The notes: generated by a model from the sequence alone, not told the origin. A stretch of DNA of 64,000 bases from Bacteroides sp. OF04-15BH (GCF_003477995.1 NZ_QUEM01000008.1:62001-126000), one strand, 5' to 3'; shown: positions 27,116 to 35,728, counted from the first letter of the stretch. A program made the numbers and translations.

Positions 27116-29641
27116 TTAAGAATTGAATATCGCCTTACGGTCTTTCCAAATCAGGAACAGCACGCCCAGCAATAGGATGACTAATGCACCATAGGCAATA
27201 CCCTCGGTGACATGAACACTGGTAGGATCGAACTTGAACTCTACCACATGCTTGCCGGCCGGCACTTGAATGGCACGCAGAATGTAGTTGGCACGGGCTA
27301 TCTCTACCGGATTACCGTCGATGGTAGCCGTCCATCCCGGGTAATAGTTCTCGGAGAAGACAACCACACCACCCTTCTGCGAGTTGATCTCATAGGTAAG
27401 CGCATTGGCATCATAGTGGGTCAGCTTCACGGTGCTCAGGCTGTCCTTAGGCTGCTGCTCGGCAGCGTTGCCCAACTGCTCCTTGAACTTCTTGTCCACC
27501 ACAGCCACTTCCTTGAGCGGAGTGTCGTGCAGGGCCAGAATCTCCTCGTCGGCGTTGTTCACATACTTCACGCTGCTTACAAACCAACCATTACCATTGG
27601 CATGCGGATTCAGTACCGGGAAGGTCTTGCCTTCCTGCAAAGGAAGAATCACATACTTCACGTTGAGCATATTCAATACCGGGAAGATGGAATCGCCGTT
27701 AATGGAATCCAATACGCCGCCGGCCTTGGCCGCAGCTGCGCCGAAAGCGCTCATCTCAGGAACAATATGTTCTTCGATCATTTCCTGATAGCGTCTCAGC
27801 TTGGCAGGATGGTAACCGCCGATGCTCTTGTGGAAGAAAGAGGTATTACTCTCGTTAAAGGTATTCGAAGCCATATTCAGCACACGGTAGTCCAGACTCT
27901 TATCCTGCAAGATCATCTCGTCGGCTGGAGTCTTGACGGTTTCCTTCATATTACTTACCGGTTCTGTAAACATCTCATCGTTCAGATAACGCTTGTCCAC
28001 CTGCCACATATCAATCAGACAGAGCACAATCAGGCTGGCGGTAACCATCGTAGCATTCATCTTCTTCATGCGGAAGGCAATAAGCAGTAACAGACCGATA
28101 GCCACAATCAGCGCACTGCGCCAGGCATCCGAAACAAACATGGCACGGCGCATATCCTCCAGATTGCTCAGGATTGGCATAATCATATCCTGCGGAATGT
28201 ATCCGGCCTGAGCAGCCTGCTGGAACATGCCCTGCTCCATGGTAGAGATATAATTACCGAAGAATACATCCGGCATCAGGGCAAACAGCAAAGCTATACC
28301 GCCAGTAAGTGCGGCACTGATATAGACGGCCTTCATGCGCTGTGGCAGCAGGTCAGGTTTTTCGAGCAGTTCCTTCAGCGCCAGCATGGCCAGCAAAGGA
28401 ATGGTAAACTCGGCAACAACCAGAATAGAGGCCACGGTGCGGAACTTGTCATACATCGGAACATAATCGAGGAAGAAGTCGGTGAATCCCATGAAATTCT
28501 TTCCCCAAGAAAGCAGGATGGACAGGATGGTAGCTGCCAGCAGACACCATTTCATCGGTCCTTTTACAATAAACAATCCCAGTACAAAGAGGGTCAGCAC
28601 AAAGGCTCCTACGTACACCGGTCCGCTGGTTCCGGGCTGCTCGCCCCAATACTGGCCGAGCGATTGATAAATCGGTGTGAACTGCGGATCGGCTTTCTTC
28701 ATGGCAGTTTCGTTCATGGTCAGCGGCATGGAAGCACCTCCCTTGGTGTTTGGAACCAACAGTGTCCATGTTTCACCAATTCCATAGCTCCACTGAGTGA
28801 TATAGTCACGCTCCAAACCGCTGCTGGTCTGGTTCGACGGGTCTTTGATATCCTTATGAGTCAGCTCAGACTTGCTGCGCATACTCTCCTTACTGTACTG
28901 ATAAGTGTGATACAGATTGGACAGATTGATGCAGACACCCAGGATTCCGGCAATAACCAACACACCGGTAGCCTTGAACCACTCGCCCACGCGATGCTCG
29001 CGCACGGCCTGAATCAGATAGGCCAGAGCCATCAACAGCATCACAGACAGGAAGTAATAACTCATCTGAATGTGGTTGGAGAAAATCTGCAAGGCGGCAA
29101 AGAAAGCCGTTACAACTCCACCGGCAATATATTTGCCGCGATAACACAGCACCATTCCGGCAATCGTAGGCGGAATGAAAGACAGGGCCATGAATTTCCA
29201 GATATGACCGGCAGCAATGATGATGAAATAGTAGGATGAGAAAGCCCACAAAATGGCACCTAAAGCCGCCATCCATACCTTGAAATTAAAGGCACGCAGC
29301 AGAATGTAGAAACCCAGCAGCATGATGAATACATACATCACATAAGTGGGCAGACCCAACTGATACACGCGTTCTACGGCCGAAAGCGTGTCGGTTGAAC
29401 TGTAACTCGGCGACATCTGATAGGTAGGCATACCTCCAAACTGCGAATTGGTCCAGCGGGTACGCTCTCCTGTGCGCTCATAATACTCCTGAAGCTCCGC
29501 TCCGGAACCCGAACCTCCGGTATGGTCGTGACCGGTCAGTACCAGTCCTTCTGTAGTCGGCACATAAAAATAGGCCAGACCGATCAGAATAAAGAACACT
29601 ACCGCCAGAGCGTCGGGAATCATTTTCTTGATTTTGTTCAT
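27116..29641 (-). CDS. YfhO family polytopic membrane protein
   Basis: An 841-residue inner-membrane protein of the YfhO family, GT-C-like proteins thought to glycosylate surface polymers. A single N-terminal helix (ALAVVFFILIGLAYFYV) is followed by a loop with GHDHTGGSGSG and GGMPTYQM, about ten further hydrophobic segments up to residue about 550, then a soluble region (about 560-800, ending in an immunoglobulin-like VVFSENYYPGWTATIDG, typical of YfhO) and a last membrane helix. The acceptor here is unknown. It stands alone between two terminators, with no clear promoter found upstream. Confidence 0.88.
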   Translation of the reverse strand: MNKIKKMIPDALAVVFFILIGLAYFYVPTTEGLVLTGHDHTGGSGSGAELQEYYERTGERTRWTNSQFGGMPTYQMSPSYSSTDTLSAVERVYQLGLPTYVMYVFIMLLGFYILLRAFNFKVWMAALGAILWAFSSYYFIIIAAGHIWKFMALSFIPPTIAGMVLCYRGKYIAGGVVTAFFAALQIFSNHIQMSYYFLSVMLLMALAYLIQAVREHRVGEWFKATGVLVIAGILGVCINLSNLYHTYQYSKESMRSKSELTHKDIKDPSNQTSSGLERDYITQWSYGIGETWTLLVPNTKGGASMPLTMNETAMKKADPQFTPIYQSLGQYWGEQPGTSGPVYVGAFVLTLFVLGLFIVKGPMKWCLLAATILSILLSWGKNFMGFTDFFLDYVPMYDKFRTVASILVVAEFTIPLLAMLALKELLEKPDLLPQRMKAVYISAALTGGIALLFALMPDVFFGNYISTMEQGMFQQAAQAGYIPQDMIMPILSNLEDMRRAMFVSDAWRSALIVAIGLLLLIAFRMKKMNATMVTASLIVLCLIDMWQVDKRYLNDEMFTEPVSNMKETVKTPADEMILQDKSLDYRVLNMASNTFNESNTSFFHKSIGGYHPAKLRRYQEMIEEHIVPEMSAFGAAAAKAGGVLDSINGDSIFPVLNMLNVKYVILPLQEGKTFPVLNPHANGNGWFVSSVKYVNNADEEILALHDTPLKEVAVVDKKFKEQLGNAAEQQPKDSLSTVKLTHYDANALTYEINSQKGGVVVFSENYYPGWTATIDGNPVEIARANYILRAIQVPAGKHVVEFKFDPTSVHVTEGIAYGALVILLLGVLFLIWKDRKAIFNS

Positions 29642-29700
29642 GTTATTCTTGTTTTTATGAATTGATATTCCTGTGCAAAGTGCGCAAGCACGGCTGCAAA

Positions 29701-29740
29701 AATAATAAAAAAACCGCCTTTCCGTTCAGGAAAAGCGGTT
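29701..29740 (-). terminator. Terminator of rpsO
   Basis: A 12-bp stem (29712-29723 with 29729-29740, one wobble pair) with a 5-base loop is followed on the minus strand by seven T. It lies 22 bases after the rpsO stop. Confidence 0.88.
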
Positions 29741-29761
29741 AAATCTTCAGCAGTTTCGGAA

Positions 29762-30031
29762 TTACTTACGCAATCCTAAAGCCTTGATGATAGCACGGTA
29801 TCTCTCGATATCACGCTCCTTCAAGTAGTTCAGCAAAGCACGACGCTTACCTACCAGACCAGTCAAAGCTCTTTCAGTACTATAATCTTTACGGTTCTTT
29901 TTCATGTGCTCCGTCAAGTGGGAAATACGGTATGAAAACAATGCAATCTGGCTCTCTGCAGAACCAGTATCAGTGTTAGACTTTCCGTACTGTCCAAAGA
30001 TTTCTTGTTTTTTTGCTGCGTCTAAATACAT
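29762..30031 (-). CDS. rpsO: 30S ribosomal protein S15
   Basis: An 89-residue small-subunit protein that binds the central domain of 16S rRNA and nucleates platform assembly. It has the family length and the motifs GSAESQIALFSYRISHLTEHMK and DYSTERALTGLVGKRRALLNYL. It is monocistronic: a perfect promoter lies 39-69 bases upstream and a terminator directly downstream. Confidence 0.98.
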   Translation of the reverse strand: MYLDAAKKQEIFGQYGKSNTDTGSAESQIALFSYRISHLTEHMKKNRKDYSTERALTGLVGKRRALLNYLKERDIERYRAIIKALGLRK

Positions 30032-30069
30032 AACTTTTTGTTTTTGAGTATAATTTTACTAAGCGGTTG

Positions 30070-30100
30070 CAAAGGTACAACTATTTTTGTTTGTTGCAAA
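30070..30100 (-). promoter_or_regulatory. Promoter of rpsO
   Basis: Minus strand TTTG (30097-30100), exactly 19 nt, TACCTTTG (30070-30077). Both boxes are perfect. The start site is expected near 30063. Confidence 0.85.
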
Positions 30101-30151
30101 CTTTCCGTCTTGTTTTTTCTTCTTATCGTGCACTTTTTCAATTATTTGTTG

Positions 30152-30159
30152 TAACTTTG
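30152..30159 (+). promoter_or_regulatory. -7 promoter box for the candidate small RNA
   Basis: TAACTTTG on the plus strand, divergent from the rpsO promoter; the -33 region is T-rich but lacks an exact TTTG. Transcription would begin near 30166. Confidence 0.55.
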
Positions 30160-30165
30160 CCACCC

Positions 30166-30350
30166 GAAGTTACGAAAAGAGTGTAATTTATTGGAAATGA
30201 GCATTGGGTAATCGCTCATAATAGTAATAGGTTACGAATTAGTTAGTTATCTACTGCATTATTCTTCTGTGCGTTGCGTAACCTTCAAAGAACTCTTCGT
30301 ATGCAAAAGTAACAATAAAACGGGAGATTTAGAAATGAATCTCCTGATTT
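30166..30350 (+). ncRNA. Candidate structured small RNA (6S-like)
   Basis: No ORF of note lies between the -7 box and the terminator, yet the stretch folds end to end. GTTAC (30169-30173) pairs with GTAAC (30309-30313), AAGAGT (30177-30182) with ACTCTT (30292-30297), an inner hairpin ATGAGC/GCTCAT spans 30197-30219, and a terminal stem GGTTACG (30230-30236) pairs with CGTAACC (30277-30283). A closing stem, a large internal loop with a small hairpin, and a distal stem in about 180 nt match the plan and size of 6S RNA, which binds housekeeping RNA polymerase. The 6S label is inference from shape; the existence of a transcribed RNA is better supported. Confidence 0.5.
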
Positions 30351-30353
30351 TTT
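30322..30353 (+). terminator. Terminator of the candidate small RNA
   Basis: GGAGATT (30323-30329) pairs with AATCTCC (30338-30344), followed by TGATTTTTTC on the plus strand. Confidence 0.75.
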
Positions 30354-31164
30354 CTTCTCACACAAGTTTTTCCGTAAAAGCGATTTTATCCGTCAGCACA
30401 CCATCGCCCAAAAAGATTTTGAACGAACGTGTGCCGACTGCCGCATAAGCGGAGAAAAGGGCTTTGCCTCACGCCTAAACAATAGTTTAGACTGATGAGA
30501 CAAGGCCCCTTTCTTTTGTGCTTATGCCAAAGAGGTGCTTTTACGGGGTTTTGACGATTTTTCTTTTTTCGTTGTCCTTTTGAGCCGGAAGCGGAAAGCC
30601 GTGTATGACCGCACATTCCATAAATGGAACAAGCCGTCACTCACGGCAGACAAACCGGGAAGAATGATTTTATCCATCCGACCAAACACGTTTGGCCAAA
30701 CAGATAAAAACATACTTCCTTGCCGATGGTTTGCTCGGTTTCACGCTACCGGCTATGTTCTTTTCTGTTGGGGATGTCTTTTTCACGGATTTCTCTTTTG
30801 AAGTTTTCCTGTCTAATCTGCCTCCACTTCCGTTTACCTCCATTTTCGCGCCTTTCAGTGAGCCGCATCAGGCAGTCATTTTCGTGCTGGGTGCAAAGGT
30901 AACTCCGGGATTGTACGGGAAAGCAAGGTCAAGCCTCCTGTTTTCTGGAAAAATCTCCAGCCCTTCGGGTAGTATTTTTCCGAAAAACCTTGCATTCCCT
31001 AATCCCTACCTTTTTAAGCACCCGAAACGAAAACGACCGATGCGACAGAAAGACGCATTAAAAAAAATGTCGGATAAACGAGAAGCAGATAAGATAGTTT
31101 GAAACTCAACTCCCTCAGCTCTTGAATCCGCATTAAAAAACAAAAAATCAAAAACAAAACGGAT
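30354..31164. other. Non-coding terminal region of the ICE with large hairpins
   Basis: This is 811 bases without a credible gene. A bulged hairpin at 30456-30512 combines GGGC/GCCC arms with an inner CTAAACAATAGTTTAG and is followed by CTTTCTTTT, so it is terminator-like. Further right, 30917-30929 pairs with 30987-30999 (12 of 13 bases) and encloses GGAAAAAT (30947-30954) paired with ATTTTTCC (30974-30981). The latter lies about 165 bases before the first gene and may be a leader structure or a recombination-site feature. Short ORFs here have no family likeness. Confidence 0.6.
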
Positions 31165-31500
31165 ATGAGAACGGCAATAGCAACAAAATTCGTGGCATGG
31201 GAAGTACCAAGTTTGGAGAACCTGCAAGGCAGCAAGGTGTACGGACTTCGCACCAAACTGAACAATGGTGAGAAATTGAGCCGAGAGGAAAAGGATTGGC
31301 TTACACGCAACGTGAACAGCAACACCTATTTCAAGAGCGCAGTACCCTTGCAAGGTTGGATGTTTGACTTTTCCGACATTCTCCGAACCTACATTGTAAA
31401 GCAGTATGGACATTGGGCGGAATACAAGGCTACCGACAAGACCGCACTCCGCAGTTTCCTATACGGCAGGATAGACAGCATCGTGGAACTTAACAAATGA
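31165..31500 (+). CDS. Conserved ICE protein of unknown function (111 aa)
   Basis: A small soluble, charged protein, first gene of the plus-strand ICE operon, with a purine-rich stretch ahead of its ATG. I do not recognise a domain. No signal peptide or membrane helix. Genes of this size and place are regular in CTnDOT-like elements next to the tra operon end. The next gene starts 7 bases later, so it is likely co-transcribed. Confidence 0.7.
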   Translation: MRTAIATKFVAWEVPSLENLQGSKVYGLRTKLNNGEKLSREEKDWLTRNVNSNTYFKSAVPLQGWMFDFSDILRTYIVKQYGHWAEYKATDKTALRSFLYGRIDSIVELNK

Positions 31501-31507
31501 TACGGCT

Positions 31508-31723
31508 ATGACAGCAACGGTAAATTTCAGACAAATGGCGCAATACATAGGGCTTGCGATATGCACCCTAATCATGCGCACCGCCTTTTGGGTGTCCGGC
31601 ATCCTTTGGTACATCGTCAGAGAGATAATAAACGGAGTGTTCCGAGTGGCAATAGGGGTAATCGTGGCTATTCTTTCCGTTATCCTGTTCTTCGGCTTCA
31701 TTCTTTGGTTATTCACCCTTTAA
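31508..31723 (+). CDS. Small membrane protein (71 aa)
   Basis: Two hydrophobic helices are visible: IGLAICTLIMRTAFWVSGILW and VAIGVIVAILSVILFFGFILWLF. No known family. It is flanked 7 and 11 bases away by its operon neighbours, which supports it as a real gene, perhaps an inner-membrane accessory of the transfer apparatus; that role is a guess. Confidence 0.65.
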   Translation: MTATVNFRQMAQYIGLAICTLIMRTAFWVSGILWYIVREIINGVFRVAIGVIVAILSVILFFGFILWLFTL

Positions 31724-31734
31724 TCCCTACCGAC

Positions 31735-31956
31735 ATGGCAAAGAGAAGAAGCAAGACAGTGGAGCAACAATGCAGATACTACGAGGTGGGCAACATCTTC
31801 GAGTACATGGTGGAAACATACCTCAACGGCAATATGTCCGTGTTCCGTGGACTCTACCACGAACTGAACAAGGACGCACGGAAGGACTTTATAGACTTCC
31901 TATTGAGCGAGGTTGAGCCGATTTATTGGAGGGAGATTTTGAAACATACTATTTGA
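31735..31956 (+). CDS. Small conserved ICE protein (73 aa)
   Basis: A soluble 73-residue protein (MAKRRSKTVEQQCRYYEVGN...). The open frame extends upstream to 31561, but that part overlaps the membrane-protein gene in another frame; ATG 31735 sits 11 bases after that gene's stop. Function unknown. Confidence 0.65.
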   Translation: MAKRRSKTVEQQCRYYEVGNIFEYMVETYLNGNMSVFRGLYHELNKDARKDFIDFLLSEVEPIYWREILKHTI

Positions 31957-31979
31957 CAACTCATAAAAACGACAGCGAT

Positions 31980-32399
31980 ATGAAAGGAACAGACCATTTC
32001 AAGAGAACGATACAGATGTATTTGGAACAACGTGCGGAGGAAGACACGCTCTTTGCGAAGAACTACCGCAATCCAGCCAAGAACATTGACGATTGCGTAA
32101 CCTACATTCTGAACTATGTGCAGAAAAGCGGTTGTAACGGCTTCACGGACGGAGAGATATACGGACAAGCAGTACACTACTATGACGAGAACGAGATTGA
32201 GGTGGGCAAGCCTATCCAATGCCAAGTGGCGGTGAACCACATTGTGGAACTCACGGCAGAGGAAAAAGCAGAAGCACGTCAGCAGGCAGTCCGCAGATAC
32301 CAAGACGAGGAACTCCGCAAGTTGCAGAACCGCACCAAGCCGACAAAGGCGAAAACAGAAACCCAAGTTCAACCCTCATTATTTGATTTTGGCTTATGA
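31980..32399 (+). CDS. PcfK-like protein
   Basis: A 139-residue protein of the PcfK-like family, named after a gene of the enterococcal pCF10 conjugation region and common in Bacteroidetes ICEs. Seen: MKGTDHFKRTIQMYLEQRA, NPAKNIDDCVTYILN, and a basic, Gln-rich tail. Start chosen at ATG 31980, as the 18 codons before it (open to 31926) overlap the previous gene. Its stop overlaps the PcfJ-like start by 4 bases; the pair travels together. Biochemical role not established. Confidence 0.8.
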   Translation: MKGTDHFKRTIQMYLEQRAEEDTLFAKNYRNPAKNIDDCVTYILNYVQKSGCNGFTDGEIYGQAVHYYDENEIEVGKPIQCQVAVNHIVELTAEEKAEARQQAVRRYQDEELRKLQNRTKPTKAKTETQVQPSLFDFGL

Positions 32400-33661
32400 A
32401 ACCGAGAAACAAATTTGAAAAAGCAGTTCTTGCCCAAAGCAAGAAACTACGCCCGATAACCCCGATACAGATAAATTGGGCATTCCGTAATTGCGTGGAG
32501 CATTATGCACACCGCTTGCCGAAAGGTCGTACCACTTGTATGGATTGCGGTCATAGTTGGGTAATGACGGAGCAGACCGAGCATTGTACGTGTCCCGAAT
32601 GTGGAGCAAGTTTGAAAGTCTGCCTCACCTATCAGCGCAAGGTAAGACAAAAGCAGTATTTCACAACCCTTACCACAAGCGGAGAATACCAAGTGCTACG
32701 AATGTTCTTGCTTGTCGTGGGTATGGAGAAAGGGGTTAATGCCAAGTCCTATGCCCTTGAAATCGGGCAGTATTGGTGGAATGAACAAGGGCGTAAGGCT
32801 GTTGTTGCCATTCCACGCACATTGGGATGCTACATCGACACGTTCTCATTCGCTTCTCCTTTTGCTATCCGCAATGACAATGAAGCGTACCGCCATATCT
32901 CATATTCCCCGATATATCCAAGATATAAGGTGTTGCCGACGCTCCGCAGAAACGGCTTTAACGGCAATTTCCACGACATTGTACCCACCAAACTAATACC
33001 GGCATTATTGTCGGACAGCCGTGCGGAAACGCTGTTGAAGGCAGGGCAATATCCCATGTTGCGCTACTATCTGTACCACTCTTTCAATATTGGAGAGTAT
33101 TGGGCTTCAATCAAGATATGTATCCGCAACGGCTATACTATTGAGGACGGCTCAATGTGGCGTGACACCATAGACCTCCTGCGTCATTTCGGCAAGGACA
33201 CAAACAGCCCGAAATACGTTTGCCCTGCCGACCTCAAAGTTGAACACGACAAGTTGGTGGCAAAGCGCAACCTGCAAAGGAAACATGAGCGGACTGAACA
33301 GCAACGCAGGAAAGCGATTGAGGACGAGAAACAATATCTGAAAGCTAAGGGCATATTCTTCGGACTTGCCTTTACCGACAGCCTTATTTGCGTCAAAGTC
33401 ATAGAGAGCGTGGAAGAAATGGCAGAGGAAGGAAGGACGATGCACCATTGTGTGGGCGGTTACCACAAACGAAAAGACTCCCTTATCCTATCCGCCACCA
33501 TTGACGGAAAACGAATTGAAACGATAGAGGTGTCACTAAAAACTTTTGAGGTGGTGCAGTGTCGTGGCGTATGCAACGAGAACTCCGAATACCACGACCG
33601 CATCATCGCCCTTGTGAACAAGAACGCCAACCTTATCCGCCAGCGGATGAAAGCGGCATAA
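32396..33661 (+). CDS. PcfJ-like protein with zinc-ribbon
   Basis: A 421-residue PcfJ-family protein. An N-terminal four-cysteine zinc ribbon is visible (CMDCGHSW and CTCPECGAS, about residues 45-70). The C-terminal part has GRTMHHCVGGYHKR (about residue 345), the conserved motif of PcfJ-like proteins. It overlaps the PcfK-like gene by 4 bases. The family is found with conjugation genes but its activity is unknown; the zinc ribbon suggests nucleic-acid or protein binding. Confidence 0.85.
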   Translation: MKPRNKFEKAVLAQSKKLRPITPIQINWAFRNCVEHYAHRLPKGRTTCMDCGHSWVMTEQTEHCTCPECGASLKVCLTYQRKVRQKQYFTTLTTSGEYQVLRMFLLVVGMEKGVNAKSYALEIGQYWWNEQGRKAVVAIPRTLGCYIDTFSFASPFAIRNDNEAYRHISYSPIYPRYKVLPTLRRNGFNGNFHDIVPTKLIPALLSDSRAETLLKAGQYPMLRYYLYHSFNIGEYWASIKICIRNGYTIEDGSMWRDTIDLLRHFGKDTNSPKYVCPADLKVEHDKLVAKRNLQRKHERTEQQRRKAIEDEKQYLKAKGIFFGLAFTDSLICVKVIESVEEMAEEGRTMHHCVGGYHKRKDSLILSATIDGKRIETIEVSLKTFEVVQCRGVCNENSEYHDRIIALVNKNANLIRQRMKAA

Positions 33662-33685
33662 TATCGACATCTAACAACTAACATT

Positions 33686-33943
33686 ATGGAAGTAAGATTT
33701 GAAAGCATGGTTTTCCTATGGGATGATAAAATCCCCACGATGTTCCTTGAATTTATGAACCTCCTCACTCTTTGTCAGAGTGAGGAGCAATTAAGGGCGA
33801 GCGTCAAGGACTTTGCCGAGAAACACGAACTTGACAAGTTCTTCCTTTACGGCTTCGGCTCTCATCATTTCTACCTGCACCAACGCTACACGAGCGACCC
33901 CGAAATGGTGATGCAACACAGAGTGCTGTCTGTACATTTCTAA
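33686..33943 (+). CDS. Hypothetical ICE protein (85 aa)
   Basis: A small acidic soluble protein (MEVRFESMVFLWDDKIP...), 24 bases after the PcfJ-like gene. No family recognised. Kept as real because of its spacing and codon use like its neighbours. Confidence 0.6.
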   Translation: MEVRFESMVFLWDDKIPTMFLEFMNLLTLCQSEEQLRASVKDFAEKHELDKFFLYGFGSHHFYLHQRYTSDPEMVMQHRVLSVHF

Positions 33944-33974
33944 TCATCTAAATAACAACGACTATGGCAACAAA

Positions 33975-34193
33975 ATGACAATTAACGGAGTAAGCACCTG
34001 CCAATCGGCAGGAACGGAGAACTACGAGAAATTCCAAACGGGTATCGACAGACGCAAACGCACCCTTGTGCAATACGACTACCGCCACACGGACGGGGAA
34101 CTTTTCTCTTGTGTCAAACCCACATTAGACGAATGTCGAGCCGCACGGGACAAGTGGCTAACGGCAAAGGAAAGGAAGGAGGAGAAGCGATGA
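33975..34193 (+). CDS. DUF3873-like small protein (72 aa)
   Basis: A 72-residue basic protein (MTINGVSTCQSAGTENYEKF...) resembling the DUF3873 family of Bacteroidetes ICEs. A five-codon ORF (ATG 33964) overlaps its start and could modulate translation. Its stop overlaps the next start (ATGA). Confidence 0.65.
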   Translation: MTINGVSTCQSAGTENYEKFQTGIDRRKRTLVQYDYRHTDGELFSCVKPTLDECRAARDKWLTAKERKEEKR

Positions 34194-34438
34194 ACGAAGC
34201 AGGCTACCAAACGCTGATAGTCAAATTCAGCGAACCCATTACGGCATTGGACGGCATCTTTGACGATGCCGAAGCGTGGGGAGTTGATACCCTAAAGGGG
34301 TGGATAGACAGCTATGAAAGCAGCCGTTTCACTGCCATTGACAGCCATACGGCAGTCATCACGAGCGAGTATAGCATGGAATGTCTGAAAGAGTGGCTGG
34401 AAAAATGCACACCCATAACCGAGAAAACAGAATTTTGA
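34190..34438 (+). CDS. Hypothetical ICE protein (82 aa)
   Basis: A soluble acidic protein (MNEAGYQTLIVKFSEPITAL...). ATG 34190 overlaps the previous stop by 4 bases and has a GGAGGAGAAG ribosome-binding stretch just before it, which decides the start over the longer open frame from 34109. No known domain. Confidence 0.65.
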   Translation: MNEAGYQTLIVKFSEPITALDGIFDDAEAWGVDTLKGWIDSYESSRFTAIDSHTAVITSEYSMECLKEWLEKCTPITEKTEF

Positions 34439-34491
34439 ACATTGGGGCGGTGTCCGCACCGCCCGAACCATAAACCTAAAAGACAACGGAT

Positions 34492-34800
34492 ATGATAGCA
34501 AAGACAATTTTAGAGCAGATTGGCGTCAGACGCTTTGCCGCCATGACGGGAAGCAAAGACTTCACAGACATGGGCAACGGCTTGCGCATGAGCCTTGCGA
34601 GGAACAAGACCAGTGCCAACCGCCTTGACATCATCTATGACGGAGGGGCAGACCTATACAATATGCGTTTCTACCGCAAGACGTTCAGCAAAAAGACATT
34701 CGAGAGCAGGACGAAGGACATTGAAACGCACGAGGGGATATATTGCGATATGCTGGAGGAAATGTTCACGATGGTAACGGGACTTTACACCCGCTTTTGA
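34492..34800 (+). CDS. Conserved ICE protein of unknown function (102 aa)
   Basis: A basic soluble protein (MIAKTILEQIGVRRFAAMTG...) of a type often seen in Bacteroides conjugative elements. I recognise no catalytic motif. It is followed by strong inverted repeats at 34807-34862. Confidence 0.68.
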   Translation: MIAKTILEQIGVRRFAAMTGSKDFTDMGNGLRMSLARNKTSANRLDIIYDGGADLYNMRFYRKTFSKKTFESRTKDIETHEGIYCDMLEEMFTMVTGLYTRF

Positions 34801-34806
34801 GGGGTG

Positions 34807-34862
34807 GGCGGCAAAAGCCGCCTACTTTCTTTCATGAGCATGATGGCGGATAAGAAAGTAGG
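34807..34862 (+). repeat. Two adjoining hairpins downstream of the 102-aa gene
   Basis: GGCGGC (34807-34812) and GCCGCC (34817-34822) form a tight hairpin with an AAAA loop. Its 3' arm overlaps CCTACTTTCTT (34821-34831), which is perfectly complementary to AAGAAAGTAGG (34852-34862). The two foldings share bases, so they compete. There is no T run, which argues for an attenuator or mRNA-end structure rather than a plain terminator. Confidence 0.6.
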
Positions 34863-34916
34863 CAAAGAAACCTTTGTACCAATCTACGATAGTATTCACA
34901 AAAACAAGTTTTAATC

Positions 34917-35138
34917 ATGGAAACAATCAGACAGAACGGAAAAACCATCTTGTACAGCAACGACGGCATAAGCATAAAGATGGTTTTCAAGAACCTTACG
35001 GGCAGGAATTTTCAAGGTCAGGAATATACAGACTATATCCGGCATATCGCAATCGGCAGCATGGGATTTTCACCCGGTATCATAGAGCATTGCAGGGACG
35101 GTGAGGTTGCAGGCAAAGGGACAATCCCGAATGTATGA
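34917..35138 (+). CDS. Hypothetical ICE protein (73 aa)
   Basis: A small soluble protein (METIRQNGKTILYSNDGISI...), last gene on the plus strand before the convergent tra operon. It stops 7 bases before a perfect terminator. No family recognised. Confidence 0.6.
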   Translation: METIRQNGKTILYSNDGISIKMVFKNLTGRNFQGQEYTDYIRHIAIGSMGFSPGIIEHCRDGEVAGKGTIPNV

Positions 35139-35144
35139 AAACTG

Positions 35145-35188
35145 AAACTCCGATGAAGTTGGCGGCTTCATCGGAGTTTCTTTCGTCA
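35145..35188. terminator. Bidirectional terminator between convergent ICE operons
   Basis: A perfect 14-bp stem, 35145-35158 with 35166-35179, is followed by TTTCTTTCG on the plus strand and by GTTTTCATA on the minus strand. It lies between the stop at 35138 (+) and the lysozyme stop at 35201 (-). Confidence 0.88.
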
Positions 35189-35200
35189 GACACTTATTCT

Positions 35201-35728
35201 TTATGGTACATACAGCAGCGCAAACTCAGCCTTCCTTCGTTTGAGCAGCATGGCGTGGCGTTTCCCCTTATAGTTACAGAAAGCGATATACTCCCGGTAG
35301 ATGTTCCTGTCACCCGCCTCCAGCTTTCGGATTAGCGTGCTTTTGGGTATCTTCCCACTCCCCAAAAGACGGTACGGACCGACATTGTAGGCGAGCGTGG
35401 CAAGCAGAAGCGAATCCTTCCCGAACTGCTGGAACATCGCGCAGAACTTCCGCAGGTCTTTTCGCAGAAGCGCGTCCGCCTGCCGCTTCGTCATGGTGCG
35501 TGCCGAATACCTTTCCCCCGGCTGCAACCGATGTCCATATCCTACATACGGGTGATGTTTTTCCGAATGCCAGCCCTCAAAATACTTCGTGCATCGCACC
35601 GCCCTCTCAAATGGTGGCAGCCGGTAGATAGCCGCCTGCCCGTCCGTTCCCTCATGGCGTCTGTTCCGTGCGGACACGGAACAGACCGCCAGAAGCGAAC
35701 AGAGGATAGCCATGAATACACGCATCAT
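35201..35728 (-). CDS. Lysozyme-like glycoside hydrolase of the tra operon
   Basis: A 175-residue protein with a signal peptide (MAILCSLLAVCSVSA) and a GH24/T4-lysozyme-like core: glutamate in KYFEGWH, then YVGYGHRLQPGE, and LLATLAYNVGPYRLLGSG. It probably opens peptidoglycan locally so that the transfer channel can be built. Last gene of the tra operon; its start overlaps traQ by 4 bases. Confidence 0.82.
   Translation of the reverse strand: MMRVFMAILCSLLAVCSVSARNRRHEGTDGQAAIYRLPPFERAVRCTKYFEGWHSEKHHPYVGYGHRLQPGERYSARTMTKRQADALLRKDLRKFCAMFQQFGKDSLLLATLAYNVGPYRLLGSGKIPKSTLIRKLEAGDRNIYREYIAFCNYKGKRHAMLLKRRKAEFALLYVP

Noticed and set aside
30151..30160. GTAACTTTGC as a CTnDOT attB-type core (GTAnnTTTGC)
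   Set aside because: The same pattern is part of the ordinary -7 promoter box and recurs at 16994-17003, 30069-30078 and 51827-51836, so it cannot by itself mark the integration site.
31006..31413. 135-codon minus-strand frame near the ICE end
   Set aside because: It overlaps the plus-strand 111-codon gene, which has better spacing and composition; no family likeness.
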